Of a DNA stretch of 64,000 nucleotides, positions 1 to 10,195 are shown one piece after another; position 1 is the stretch's first letter; the number at the start of each line of letters is the position of its first letter. This DNA comes from Thermothielavioides terrestris NRRL 8126. Taxonomy: Eukaryota; Ascomycota; Sordariomycetes; Sordariales; Chaetomiaceae. Below the pieces are notes generated by a model. It searched no databases, had not been told where the DNA came from, and worked only from the letters and a program-made list of their open reading frames with translations. Position numbers and translations under genes: made by a program. Location of the stretch: the NCBI RefSeq assembly GCF_000226115.1, contig NC_016458.1, positions 6,420,001 to 6,484,000 on the forward strand. The letters run 5' to 3'.

Positions 1-85
1 CCTCAAAGCAAGCCCCGCCCCTCACATCACCACCACCTTGCAAGGTTGCTCCATCCACACCACAAATTCACTGCACGCGCCCGCC

Positions 86-2632
86 ATGGACAGCACTGGT
101 CAGACGCCTGATCAGGCGCTATTGTCGAGGTACAAGGCCTCGACGGACTACGCCAAACATGCCGACGGAATGCAAGTGCCGTATCGCAGCCAAGATCCCC
201 ATGAGATCGCCACCCTCGTCAACGGGCTCGAGGAGTGCAGCAAGAAAGGCAGGAAGAAAGGCGGCTTCTCGGCCAAGAAGACGAAGTATGCTGTTGCTTC
301 GTCGCCGACGGGTATCACGGTTGATTCGTGGCGCTTCCAAGAGTTCGACTACAAGAAGCGTGATCTCCCAACCTACGCCCGCGGCCTGTTCACCACCCGG
401 ACCCAACATGGCGTCCCTGAAATCGCCATCCGCGGCTATGACAAGTTCTTCAACATCGACGAAGTGCGCGAAACGTCTTGGAAGCACATCATGGAGAGGA
501 CCAAGGGGCCCTATGAGCTGACGCTCAAGGAAAACGGCTGCATCATCTTCATCAGCGGCCTCGAAGACGACACGCTGCTCGTCTGCAGCAAGCACTCGAC
601 TGGTGACCGGAGTGATGTGGCCGTCAGCCATGCGAACGTGGGAGAGCAGCACCTCGAGCGGCAGCTGGCCCGGCTCGGCAAGACGAAGGAGGAGCTGGCT
701 CGGGAGCTGAGACGGCGGAATGCCACTGCCGTGGCCGAGCTCTGCGACGACAGCTTCGAGGAGCACATCCTAGCTTACGGGCCAGATAAGGCTGGCCTGT
801 ACCTGCACGGCGTCAACATCAACGTCCCGGAGTTCATGACCTACCCTGCCCCACTGGTGCAGAAATTCGCCGAAGACTGGGGCTTCATCAAGACGGGCTT
901 GATCATGATCGACGACATTCATGACGTGAAAGCCTTCCTCGAAGAGGTCGCCAAGACTGGCGCCCATGACGGCCGTGATGTGGAAGGCTTCGTCATTCGG
1001 TGCAAAATGACAACCAACCCCGGCGTGGCCCCGTACCAGGACTGGTTCTTCAAGTACAAGTTCGAGGAGCCATACCTGATGTTCCGGCAATGGCGGGAGG
1101 CTACCAAGGCACTCATCTCGGGCAAGCCGTTCAAGATCAGGAAGCATGTCAAAATCACCGAGGAGTACCTGCTGTACGCGCGACAGCGCCTCGCTAGCGA
1201 CAAGGGATTAGGAAAGGCCTACCTCCAGAATCATGGCATCATCAAACTGCGCAACGACTTCCTGGAGTACAAAAATATGAAGGGGTCCGATGCCGCTAAC
1301 CTCGAGGATACCAGCGACGCCGCGAACGTCACCCGCGATATCATTCTCGTCCCGATCGCGACGATCGGGTGCGGGAAGACCACCATCGGCCTGGCCCTAA
1401 CCAGCTTGTTTGGTTGGGGCCACATTCAGAACGACAACATCACTGGCGCCAAACGACCTCCGCGATTCACCAAGGCCGTCCTGGACCAGCTCAACGAATT
1501 TCCTGCCGTGTTTGCCGACCGGAATAACGCCATGGCGCATGAGCGCAAGCAGTTGATCACGGATGTCAAGCTGCAGCACACGACTGCAAGACTCGTCGCG
1601 CTCCACTTCGTGCATCACGACGTCGACGCCATCCGCCAGGTAACGCGAAGCCGAGTGATCGAGCGAGGCGATAATCATCAGACAATCCAGGCGGCCACGG
1701 ACTTGAACAAAGTCGTCGGCATTATGGAGGGCTTCATCCAGCGTTTTGAGCCGTGCGACCCCGAGAAGGAACCGGACGCCGGCTTCGACGCGGTTATCGA
1801 CCTCGATCCCACCGCAGGAAGCAGGGAGAACCTCGAGGTCGTCATCAGCGAACTGCATCGCCTGTACCCGAACTTCGTCAAGGAGGTCCCGTCCGCCGAG
1901 GACATGGACGCCGCCATCCAAACCGCGCTCGAGAGCTACAAACCGGACGTGCGGCACACCATCCCCGACCGCTCTAACAAGAACAACAAACAGGGTGCGA
2001 ACAAACAGCAACAACCGCAGCAAGCCGCCGAAAAGCCGCAGAAGAAGAAACCGCTTGAGTACATGTCGGTTGACGTTCCCACCCAGGACGTCATGACGGC
2101 CATCGAGAAGACCTTCTCCTCCCCCTCGCTGCCGCCGGCCAAAACCCGCTTCTTCAAGCAGCTGCAAGGCACGCGGCGCGTGCAGGCTAAGTTCCACGTG
2201 ACGCTGATGCACCGCGCCGCCGCCAAGGAGCACCCGGCGCTGTGGCAGCGCTACACGGCCCTGCAGGAGGCGGAGGGCGCGGCACACCCAGACGGCCGGC
2301 TGGGCGAGCTGGACGTGCAGCTGGAGCGCGTCGTGTTCGACGACCGCATCATGGCCATCGTCGTGCGCCTCGTGCCCGCGCACCCGGAGGACGAGAACGT
2401 GCAAGACCCAGACCGGCCCGACTTACCCCCGCAGCCCAAGTGGGAGTGTGTCAACCGCGTCGCGCACATCACCGTCGGCACGCGCGACGACGGCGTCAAG
2501 CCCAAGGAGAGCAACGACCTGCTGGCGCGGTGGCTGGAGCAGGGCAGCGGCGAGGAGACGGGCATTGGGGAGGTGTTGATCGAGGGCAAGCCTCTGCTGA
2601 AGGGCGTCGTCAGGGGTGTGCTGTCGAGATAG
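86..2632 (+). CDS. trl1: tRNA ligase (ligase-kinase-cyclic phosphodiesterase)
   Basis: Single-exon gene for an 848-aa fungal tRNA ligase, the three-domain enzyme that seals tRNA halves after intron removal and, in yeast, also joins HAC1 mRNA in the unfolded protein response. Visible motifs appear in the family order: the adenylyltransferase KxNG motif (LKENG, lysine at about residue 148), a kinase P-loop (TIGCGKTT, lysine about 431), and two HxT signatures of a 2H-type cyclic phosphodiesterase (HVT about 704, HIT about 794). A Lys/Gln-rich linker (about 625-670) separates kinase from phosphodiesterase. I chose the ATG at 86 (context gccATGg) rather than the in-frame ATG at 38, because the extra 16 residues look like leader sequence. 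Length matches the family. It converges on trp4, with a minisatellite between. Confidence 0.95.
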   Translation: MDSTGQTPDQALLSRYKASTDYAKHADGMQVPYRSQDPHEIATLVNGLEECSKKGRKKGGFSAKKTKYAVASSPTGITVDSWRFQEFDYKKRDLPTYARGLFTTRTQHGVPEIAIRGYDKFFNIDEVRETSWKHIMERTKGPYELTLKENGCIIFISGLEDDTLLVCSKHSTGDRSDVAVSHANVGEQHLERQLARLGKTKEELARELRRRNATAVAELCDDSFEEHILAYGPDKAGLYLHGVNINVPEFMTYPAPLVQKFAEDWGFIKTGLIMIDDIHDVKAFLEEVAKTGAHDGRDVEGFVIRCKMTTNPGVAPYQDWFFKYKFEEPYLMFRQWREATKALISGKPFKIRKHVKITEEYLLYARQRLASDKGLGKAYLQNHGIIKLRNDFLEYKNMKGSDAANLEDTSDAANVTRDIILVPIATIGCGKTTIGLALTSLFGWGHIQNDNITGAKRPPRFTKAVLDQLNEFPAVFADRNNAMAHERKQLITDVKLQHTTARLVALHFVHHDVDAIRQVTRSRVIERGDNHQTIQAATDLNKVVGIMEGFIQRFEPCDPEKEPDAGFDAVIDLDPTAGSRENLEVVISELHRLYPNFVKEVPSAEDMDAAIQTALESYKPDVRHTIPDRSNKNNKQGANKQQQPQQAAEKPQKKKPLEYMSVDVPTQDVMTAIEKTFSSPSLPPAKTRFFKQLQGTRRVQAKFHVTLMHRAAAKEHPALWQRYTALQEAEGAAHPDGRLGELDVQLERVVFDDRIMAIVVRLVPAHPEDENVQDPDRPDLPPQPKWECVNRVAHITVGTRDDGVKPKESNDLLARWLEQGSGEETGIGEVLIEGKPLLKGVVRGVLSR

Positions 2633-2699
2633 GATGGTCACGGACACCCGCTGGATGGCGTGGGTCAGGAAGGTGAAGGGAAGAAGAAGGGAACGGTCC

Positions 2700-2926
2700 C
2701 GTCGAAGCCCGCGTCGCAGCCCACGTCGAAGCCCACGTCGAAGCCCACGTCGAAGCCCACGTCGAAGCCCACGTCGAAGCCCACGTCGCAGCCCACGTCG
2801 CAGCCCACGTCGAAGCCCACGTCGAAGCCCACGTCGAAGCCCACGTCGAAGCCCACGTCGCAGCCCACGTCGCAGCCCACGTCGCAGCCCACGTCGCAGC
2901 CCACGTCGAAGCGCGCGTTGAAGCGC
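2700..2926. repeat. 12-bp minisatellite, about 16 units
   Basis: About 16 tandem copies of a 12-bp unit (CCCACGTCGAAG, alternating with CCCACGTCGCAG), with degenerate copies at each edge. Units differ almost only at one A/C position, and the two variants occur in runs (five A-type, two C-type, four A-type, four C-type, one A-type). Because the unit is a multiple of three and lacks stops, several frames stay open across it, reading as PTSK/PTSQ or RRSP repeats. It begins about 70 bp past the trl1 stop and probably lies in the trl1 3' region. Confidence 0.9.
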
Positions 2927-3332
2927 AAACGGCAGAGACTCAGGGCCAGATTGAAGAGACTGAATGGTGGCGGCGGGGTTTAGTGGGCACCCAATTGGTG
3001 GTGGGTTGCTAGTTGGGGGTTGTATTGGAATGCGCTCACTTGGGGTTTACTCGTCGGGGCTCCAAGAGTGCCACACCCGACTACCCGCCATCGCTAGCCG
3101 TTCTGCCTGGTCCGAGGAAGAGAAAATCCCCTATCAGAGTTGTAGGCTTTTGTTTTAGTTAGACGAGAAATGTTTAACTACAAACGTTTTCGTACTTCTT
3201 TTTTCCTTGCTGCGGCTTCTCCAACACACCGCGGCCCTCCTGCCCCCACCCCTCTCTCACCTTCCACCCAAGCAGTTTTAGACTCAGAATGCAGATCAAC
3301 AGGTAGTTATCTAGCCAACAACCACGCTGCGG
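2927..3332. other. Convergent 3' intergenic region
   Basis: Spacer between the 3' ends of trl1 and trp4. No gene, RNA or repeat was recognised apart from pyrimidine-rich stretches around 3230-3270 that may belong to the trp4 3' region. Confidence 0.5.
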
Positions 3333-4712
3333 CTAGCGGTCAGTGAAGGTGTTCGTAACCTCCACAAACTTGGCCCACTGCCGGGCCGCCTCGCCGCTGC
3401 GGATCGCCCAGCGTGCCCGCCTGACGCCCTCCTTCCAGCGCCCGCCGCCGGGCCCGCGCTCCTTGATCACGACCCCGTCGTCGCCGGGCCCCATATCGCT
3501 CGTGTCGGCGTCGCAGATGCCCGACACGACGAACAGCGCGGCGGTGTTGATCAGCACGAAGTGCAGGATCGGGTCGTCGTCGGGCACCGCGCCGTCCAGG
3601 ATGCGGCGCAGGATCGCCGCGTTCTCGGCCGGCTCCTTGCCCGGCGAGACGTCGGCCAGCGGGTGCGCCGGCAGGCCGAAGTGGCGCGGGTGCAGCAGGA
3701 AGTGCTCCGTCACCGTCGCGGACGGGTCCGACGGGTCCGGCCGGATCCGCCAGCACAGCGTGTCGCCCGCGCAGCTGATCTCGTCCAGCTCCTCGTCGCC
3801 GCAGACGACCAGGGCCTTGCGCGCGCCCGCCAGCTGCAGCGCGCGCGCAAACGCCGGCCCGATGTCCTTGCGCGCCACGCCGATCATGCGCGCTTCGAGC
3901 AGCGGAGGGGGGCGGGAGCCGCTCCCCCCCGGGGAGCCGGCGTCGTCGTCGTGCAGGTCGGTCGGGTTGGCCAGCGGCCCGACGAGGTTGAAGATGGTGC
4001 GCCAGGGGAGTTCCCGCCGGATCGGGGCGACGTAGCGCATGCCGGGGTGGAAGACGGGCGCAAAGAGGAAGCCGTAGTTGGTGTGGGAGTAGAGCTCGGC
4101 GATGGTGTCGGGGCGGATGCGGGCTATTTGTGGCGGGCGCGGCTCCATGCAGTTGAGGAGGTCGGCAGAGCCGGACTTGGAGGTCGAGGCCTTGTTGCCG
4201 TGCTTGGCGATGAAGAGGAGGCTGGAGGCGAGGATCGAGGCGGTCGTGCTGATGTTGAAGGTGTTGTGCGAGTCCCCTCCAGTGCCAACAATGTCAACCT
4301 GGGCAAGCAACGGGATTAGCTACCCCTGACTGGCGGGAAACAAAGGGCGGAAGGGAGTGGAAGGGGAGGGAGTTACCAGGCCACCCTCGTATCCGCCTTC
4401 CTTCCTGCGCCTTCCCTCGATAACAGCACGAAGGGCTGACTGGTCGATCTTCGCGGCCGCCTTCAGCATGCATTGTGCCGTCTTAGCCAGCACCTCAGCT
4501 TGGCGGTCGAGGCCGGTGAAGTGTAGGCACATGAGGAGGGCGCCGGCCTGTGCATCGGAGACCTGGTTGGTGAAGAAGTACGATATGGCCTCGGCAATCT
4601 GGTCTGGCGAGACGGGGTCTGGGTGCCCTAGCGGCCAGAGTCTCGCGAGCAGCGGCTTGAGGTCAACGGGCGGGAGCTCCCTGACCCCGGCGGGGTCTCG
4701 GGCGCCCGACAT
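3333..4712 (-). CDS. trp4: Anthranilate phosphoribosyltransferase
   Basis: Two-exon gene (exon 1 4712-4377, intron 4376-4299, exon 2 4298-3333; 433 aa). The enzyme transfers phosphoribosyl from PRPP to anthranilate, the second committed step of tryptophan synthesis. The diagnostic PRPP-binding signature GTGGDSxNTFNIST follows directly after the splice junction, then the KHGN-ASTSKSGSADLL motif of the active site; the N-terminal helical bundle (QIAEAISYFFTNQVSDAQAGALLMCL) is encoded by exon 1. The intron has GTAACT/CCCAG ends and its removal joins GGL to VDIVGTGGD, restoring the family sequence. A short Gly/Asp/Pro-rich insertion (near 3900-3960) is typical of a variable loop. As in other fungi this is stand-alone, not fused to TrpG. 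A Cpc1/Gcn4 site lies 140 bp upstream. Confidence 0.95.
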
Positions 4713-4851
4713 CGCTACGCCTACGCAATCAAGGGCGTTGTTGGAGAGTGAATTTGATCCGCCGGGCTAGACAGCGTCCTAGCTAACCGGGAAAAAGTAG
4801 TTGAATGCTATCAGTCTCCTGAAATGCTTGTCGCGAATGTTGTCCGGAGGT

Positions 4852-4858
4852 TGACTCA
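4852..4858. promoter_or_regulatory. Cpc1/Gcn4-type site TGACTCA
   Basis: A perfect TGACTCA palindromic half-site pair lies 140 bp upstream of the trp4 start, in the divergent promoter shared with the uL10m gene. Cross-pathway (general amino acid) control through Cpc1/Gcn4 acts on tryptophan genes in Neurospora and yeast, so the position fits. The match itself is seen; the function is inferred. Confidence 0.65.
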
Positions 4859-5146
4859 TTTTGGAATCTCGCGAAGTTAGTGTGCGGAAGCTCTTTGAGC
4901 CGCCTGCACCTCCAGAGTTGCCCCGCGGTCGCTGCTCCGTAAGGTACCTGGGAGGCTATGGTGGGGGTTGATGCAGGGATCTACGGCGAAACGTTCCTGG
5001 TCCTTGGCAGAATTCAGGCGGTGAAGCTCGCATGGCTAGACATGGCCCGTGGCCCCTGCGCGTTCAATTGGCGCCGCCAAAATTTCGGTTTCATGAGGAT
5101 CGTGAACATCAAGGTATCCGGCGAGAGCCAGCTGTCGTTGGGTCAG

Positions 5147-5207
5147 GTCAGTACATGCATTCCGTTAGCGGGCGATTGCTTTCCGTCCCTAACACGTTTT
5201 TTCGCAG
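5147..5207 (+). other. 5'-UTR intron of the uL10m gene
   Basis: Donor CAG|GTCAGT, branch-like CCCTAACAC at 5188-5196 and acceptor TTCGCAG define a 61-nt intron ending one base before the start codon at 5209. An open frame runs through it from 5032, but the length is not a multiple of three and the upstream part looks non-coding, so I treat it as an intron in the leader. Confidence 0.6.
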
Positions 5208-5208
5208 A

Positions 5209-6267
5209 ATGCCTCCTCCAAGATTACGATGCGCCGGCGTTCGCTGCCCAAGCGCGGCGACTAGCCTCACCAGGACCGCGAGTCCGTCCGCGGCACTCAT
5301 CCTCTCCTCGACACTGGCATCCGGAGCGTCGGCAAGACAGTACGCGACAGCGGCCGCCGCTTCAAAGTCATCAAGGTTTCAGCTGCCGCCCGACTACGTT
5401 CCTCCGACCAAACCCCCTACAGCCCGCCCGTCCGACACACGCAAAGCTCAGCTCTTGCGAACCTACACCTCCCTCCTCCGATCCACGCCCCTGCTCCTCC
5501 TTTTCCAACACAACAACCTCACTGCGGTAGAATGGGCTGCTGTCAGGCGGGAGTTAAGGGCTGCTCTCGCCAACGTCTCCACCCCCGGCACCGAGTCGGC
5601 CGACATCGCGTCCCATACGCAGCTGCAGGTCATCCGCACCCGCATTTTTGACGTCGCCCTCAAGATTGTCGAATTCCACGATCCCTCCAAAGTTGCTCCG
5701 ACGACTGTATCGGCGCTGAATGGGGAGAAAATCAAAGTGGTGTATAACCACGACTTGTCCAAGGCAGCCGACGAGGCGGTCAAGGCTGCAACCAAGGGCG
5801 ACGCGCCACTACCTGAGTCGTCCGTGTACGCTCAGCTTTCGCCCCTGCTTGTTGGGCCGCTGGCAACGCTCAGTTTCCCGGCTGTGTCGCCGGCGCACCT
5901 AGCCGCTGCGCTGAGCGTGCTTTGCCCGAGCCCACCGGCGTTCCCGCCACCGAGCAAGAAGAAGAGCCCTGGGTACTACGACCCCATCGCTCAGAGCGGG
6001 CTCCAAAAACTCCTGCTGGTTGGTGGGCGGATCGAGGATAAGGTGTTTGACTTTGACGGAGTCAAGTGGGTTGCTGGAATCGAGGGTGGCTTGGACACCC
6101 TGCGTGCACAGCTCGTCCACATGCTCCAGACCGCTGGGCTCGGCCTCACGAGCGCGCTCGAGGGTGCGGGCAAGAGTCTCTGGCTCACGCTGGAGAGCCG
6201 TCGGAGCGTTTTGGAAGAGGAGCAGAACGGTGGGAAGAAAGAAGGCGAGAAGGAGGGAAGTTCATGA
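5209..6267 (+). CDS. Mitochondrial ribosomal protein uL10m
   Basis: Single coding exon, 352 aa. The protein resembles fungal mitochondrial uL10 (yeast Mrpl11), which forms the base of the L7/L12 stalk of the mitochondrial large subunit. The first ~45 residues are rich in Arg, Ala and Ser without acids, as expected of a mitochondrial presequence. The body starts with the L10 hallmark [27 protein letters not shown] followed by the WAAVRREL helix; a second conserved part (residues about 200-320) includes the [19 protein letters not shown] stretch. A Lys/Glu-rich tail ends the protein. The start at 5209 is favoured because it begins the presequence and sits one base after a good splice acceptor. 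Confidence 0.85.
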   Translation: MPPPRLRCAGVRCPSAATSLTRTASPSAALILSSTLASGASARQYATAAAASKSSRFQLPPDYVPPTKPPTARPSDTRKAQLLRTYTSLLRSTPLLLLFQHNNLTAVEWAAVRRELRAALANVSTPGTESADIASHTQLQVIRTRIFDVALKIVEFHDPSKVAPTTVSALNGEKIKVVYNHDLSKAADEAVKAATKGDAPLPESSVYAQLSPLLVGPLATLSFPAVSPAHLAAALSVLCPSPPAFPPPSKKKSPGYYDPIAQSGLQKLLLVGGRIEDKVFDFDGVKWVAGIEGGLDTLRAQLVHMLQTAGLGLTSALEGAGKSLWLTLESRRSVLEEEQNGGKKEGEKEGSS

Positions 6268-6956
6268 GGAAGGGTCCTTGACCTGTCGAACACGCCGCAT
6301 ACAGCGTGGTATTCGACGGACGTCGCATTTGCCGGAGTTGCGATATGCAGGTTTGTAGATTATGTATGTTGTATCGAATATAAATGTACAAGTTCAGTCA
6401 AGATCGCAAACAACCTGGAAGGCAGTAAGATGTTCAGGCATGGGTGGTTGAGTGTATGAAGTACAGTGCACATGCATGTCGGCAAACAGTGGGTGGACAA
6501 GCCCCGCAAGGGAAGTCCCGTTCATGCAGCTACCCCCCAGCTCGCGGCTAAACTTGGTGCCCCCCCTCGCGTCATCTTCGACCTTCCTCTCCAGACCCTG
6601 AGGCTCCGTCACCACCAAGGCCACCCAGCTTCAGGAAAGCGTGCCAGGCGTCGAGCGACGGGTTGTTATGTGGTACCGCCGTGCTCGATAATTGACCACC
6701 ACTCGTCTCGACAACAGCGTCAAACCCACCATATTTCCATTGCTAGGCTCGGCGGCGCATCTGTCCAGCGTTTCCCGATAACGAACTAAGCGCGACCAAG
6801 TCTTGGACTCCAATCATCCTTCAACAGGACCTCAAGACACGCCTTTACTCACGCGCCGCTTGTCTCTCGAGCCTCACCAACCAAACCACCGTACAAACCA
6901 GAAAAACCCACGTCTCGTCTCCCCTCTCCCAGCCGGAAATCAAAAGAAAAAGAACA
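6268..6956. other. Intergenic region with next gene's leader
   Basis: Contains the uL10m 3' end and the promoter/leader of the gene at 6957. A pyrimidine/A-rich leader (6890-6955) precedes that start codon. No other feature was recognised. Confidence 0.5.
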
Positions 6957-7818
6957 ATGGATTTCGCCCCCTACCAGTCCTCCCCGCCGGAGCACGCCCG
7001 CTCGCCCACCCACAGCGCCGCCGCCTCGCCGCGCACCTCGCTCGAGAACAGCAGCAACGGCCGGCGCGCCGGCGCCTACTCCCCCGCCACCGGCCACTAC
7101 TACCAGCACCGGCAGTCGCGCTTCTCGCCGCCGCCGCTGCAGCACCCGCAGCCGCAGCGCGCGTGGTCCGGCGAGACCGTCGGCAGGTACCAGAGCCCCG
7201 TGCCAGGGCAGGCGGATGGTCATGGTGGTGGAAGTGGGGCATGGGGGGATGGGACGGCTGTCGGTGGAGGAGGTGGGGGAGGGGCCAGGGTGGGCGACTA
7301 CTTCGGCGCGCTGGGCGCGCGGGAGGGGATGGTGTCCGAGTTCGATACCAGCTTGGGGCTGCGGCTGGACTACGAGGCGTGTCTGGCGTACCTGGCGGTG
7401 CCGCCGGTCGGGGCGATATTGTTGTTGATTCTGGAGCGGAAGAGCGATTATGTGAGGTGAGTTACGCATCAAACGTTGGACCGGCGGAGGGGGGCGATTC
7501 GGTGGTGGAGATGTTGTGGACTGACACCGGCGTCGCAGGTTCCATGCGTGGCAGTCCAGCCTGCTCTTTACGGCGCTGTTTGTCGTTCATCTGCTGTTTT
7601 CGTGGTCCACGTTCCTGAGCTGGTTGTTCTTCCTCGGCGACCTGGCCTTGATAGCCTGGCTGGTGCTGAAGGCGTATAGAGACGCGGATACGTTAGACAG
7701 GTCGGTCAGCTCCGGTGCTTCTGTCTGGCTGGCTGCGTCGCCGCTGTTCTGACACTACTGCAGATACGAAGTACCTATTTTTGGGCCGATAGCGAGCAGG
7801 ATCCTGGACGACGAGTAA
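6957..7818 (+). CDS. DUF4870/Tic20-like small membrane protein
   Basis: Three exons (6957-7456, 7539-7700, 7764-7818) give 238 aa. The N-terminal half is Ser/Pro/Gly-rich and disordered. The C-terminal half begins FDTSLGLRLDYEACLAYL and holds three hydrophobic segments (about residues 138-157, 172-190, 195-215). The exon 1/2 junction recreates the KSDYVRFHAWQSSLLF motif (charged loop, then F-H-x-WQS) that characterises the DUF4870/UPF0132 family. Introns start GTGAGT and GTCGGT and end CGCAG and TGCAG; both are phase 2, and codons are restored exactly. Function is unknown; a role in an internal membrane is likely. The gene ends PIASRILDDE. Confidence 0.8.
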
Positions 7819-8608
7819 TGCTTGGGCGGAGGTGGGCGTTTGCTTCTAACAGAGACGGCGTACCGGCGAGGTCATGGCGGTTTTTTCATCGTCGTATAAT
7901 GTGTATATTTCCGGCGAGGACGGCGTTTGAGTTCTGGAGTTCATACATGGTTTTGGGTCGGTCTCGGTCTGCGAGACCCGGCTCGGCTCACCACAATATA
8001 AGGCTGAGGAGAGTGTGACGGCGATGTTCGTATCAGTTAGCTTGCTCGCATCTAATTATTGCCTTCCCTTCTGGCTGGTCACTCGCTTTAAGACCTCACA
8101 CGGCTCCCGTGTTCTTTTCGCTCCCGCTTGGAATGAATGGTAGAAACCAGCAAGCGGGTGGCTAGCCTTTGAATGCCTGGATACCTTGGCGCCGACACCA
8201 ACTACCAGGCAGTTAATCGGGCAGTTCCAGGTTGATGTTCGCACTGAGCCAAGCCCCTGGAGGTCAATCAGTCAGCGTTGACGGTCCGCTCTGGTTGGCT
8301 GCCGTGCTTGGGTGGGTCCGCCTTGCCTGCTTGGTTACGTCGCGCTTTTGCCTGCAGCGACATCCACTCAGCTGTCAAACAGCCCGGCCGATTCGATTGA
8401 GCTCCATCTGCCGCAGCTGCTGCCAAACAACGTCCCACTGCAATTCCCATCATCGCGCCAACCCAGTTACGAGGATCCGTAGCGGTCCAAGCCCAGCGAA
8501 GCAGGCAACGCCCATAGCTCACCTATACGTATCCGTTGTCGTCTTTAAATTCATCGCATTTCACTTTTTAGTAAGCCGCCGCCAGCAAGCGCCACACATC
8601 TCGTCGCC
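7819..8608. other. Intergenic region, rpt5 promoter side
   Basis: 790 bp between two plus-strand genes. No convincing proteasome-type PACE element (GGTGGCAAA) was found on either strand by eye. Nothing else recognised. Confidence 0.45.
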
Positions 8609-10195
8609 ATGTCAACCCTCGAAGAGCTCGATGACCTCGACCGCCGGGAGCGCGACGACAAGAAAGACAAGAAGGACGATGACAAGCGGAAGCAAGCCAA
8701 CGGCGAGGGCGATGCCGAGATGAAGGACGCCGAGCAGGAGGAGGACGACGTCCTCGACGCCGAGATTCTCAGCCTCAGCACCGAGGACATCAAGACCCGC
8801 CGGCGGTTGCTCGAGAACGACGCCAGGATCATGAAGAGCGAGTTCCAGCGGTTATCACACGAAAAGGCAACCATGGCCGAAAAGATCAAAGAGAACATGG
8901 AGAAGATCGCGAATAACCGGTAGGTTACCCCGGGACCTTGCCGTCGCCGCCGCGGCACTGGTCACTCCGCTAACGCTGATCTCTTCGCAGTCAACTTCCA
9001 TACCTCGTCGGCAATGTTGTCGAGCTTCTAGACCTAGATCCGACGGCCGAGTCGTCCGAAGAAGGCGCCAACATCGACTTGGACGCCACGCGGGTGGGCA
9101 AGTCGGCCGTGATCAAGACGTCTACGAGACAAACCATCTTCCTACCGCTGATCGGTCTCGTCGATTCCAGCAAACTGCGGCCCGGCGACCTTATCGGGGT
9201 CAACAAAGATTCATACCTTATCTTGGACACGCTACCCGCCGAGTACGATAGTAGAGTCAAGGCCATGGAGGTCGATGAGAAGCCCACGGAGAAGTACACC
9301 GATGTCGGTGGCCTCGACAAGCAAATCGAGGAGCTCCTCGAGGCTATCGTATGGCCCATGAAGGAGGCGGACAAGTTCAAGAAGATCGGCATCAAGGCTC
9401 CAAAGGGTATGTGCCCGGATCCGTGTCTCAGGCCCCATCCTGCTTGCCTGTGCTAACCTCGCGGCCTCAGGTGCTTTGATGTACGGCCCGCCTGGCACAG
9501 GCAAGACGCTCCTTGCCAGGGCCTGCGCGGCCCAAACCGACGCAACATTCCTCAAACTTGCCGGCCCACAACTGGTTCAGATGTTCATAGGAGACGGTGC
9601 CAAGCTTGTTCGTGATTGTTTCGCGCTGGCTAAGGAGAAAGCCCCGGCGATCATCTTTATCGACGAGCTGGATGCCGTCGGTACCAAGCGGTTCGACAGC
9701 GAGAAGAGCGGTGATCGTGAGGTGCAGCGGACCATGTTGGAGCTGCTCAACCAACTGGACGGCTTCGCGTCGGATGACCGGATCAAGGTCATCGCCGCCA
9801 CGAACCGTGTCGACGTGCTGGACCCCGCCCTGCTCCGATCTGGCCGTCTCGACCGCAAGATCGAGTTTCCCCTCCCCAACGAGGAAGCCCGCGCCCAGAT
9901 TCTCAGGATCCACTCGCGCAAGATGAAGGTCGACCCGGGGGTCAACTGGGGCGAGCTGGCGCGCAGCACCGACGAGTTCGGCGGCGCCATGCTCAAGGCT
10001 GTGTGCGTCGAGGCCGGGATGATCGCCCTGCGCATGGGCAAGAACAAAATCGGGCACGAGCACTACGTCGATGCCATCGCTGAGGTACAGGCGAAGAAGA
10101 AGGATGTAAGTATCCCGTTTCCTCTCTCGTTACTAGCACAGGTTGCAGGTTTCCGACGCTGACTATTTGTATAGACGGTCAACTTCTACGCTTAA
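8609..10195 (+). CDS. rpt5: 26S proteasome regulatory ATPase Rpt5
   Basis: Four exons (8609-8919, 8991-9406, 9471-10105, 10175-10195), 460 aa. This is one of six AAA ATPases of the 19S base that unfold substrates and open the 20S gate. Seen in order: acidic/coiled-coil N-terminus (about 10-100), OB-like domain with the [16 protein letters not shown] start, Walker A GPPGTGKT, Walker [12 protein letters not shown], the second-region [12 protein letters not shown] arginine-finger segment, and a C-terminal NFYA. The last is the HbYX (hydrophobic-Tyr-any) tail by which Rpt5 docks in the 20S alpha ring, and it is encoded almost alone on a 21-nt last exon. All junctions keep frame; introns have GTAGGT, GTATGT and GTAAGT donors. 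Confidence 0.96.

Noticed and set aside
1397..2404. 335-codon minus-strand frame inside trl1
   Set aside because: Shadow of GC-rich coding DNA; no motifs, and the plus strand is clearly trl1.
2616..2983. Open frames across the minisatellite (RRSP or PTSK/PTSQ proteins)
   Set aside because: Openness follows from the 12-bp unit; no promoter, splice or conserved flank supports a gene.
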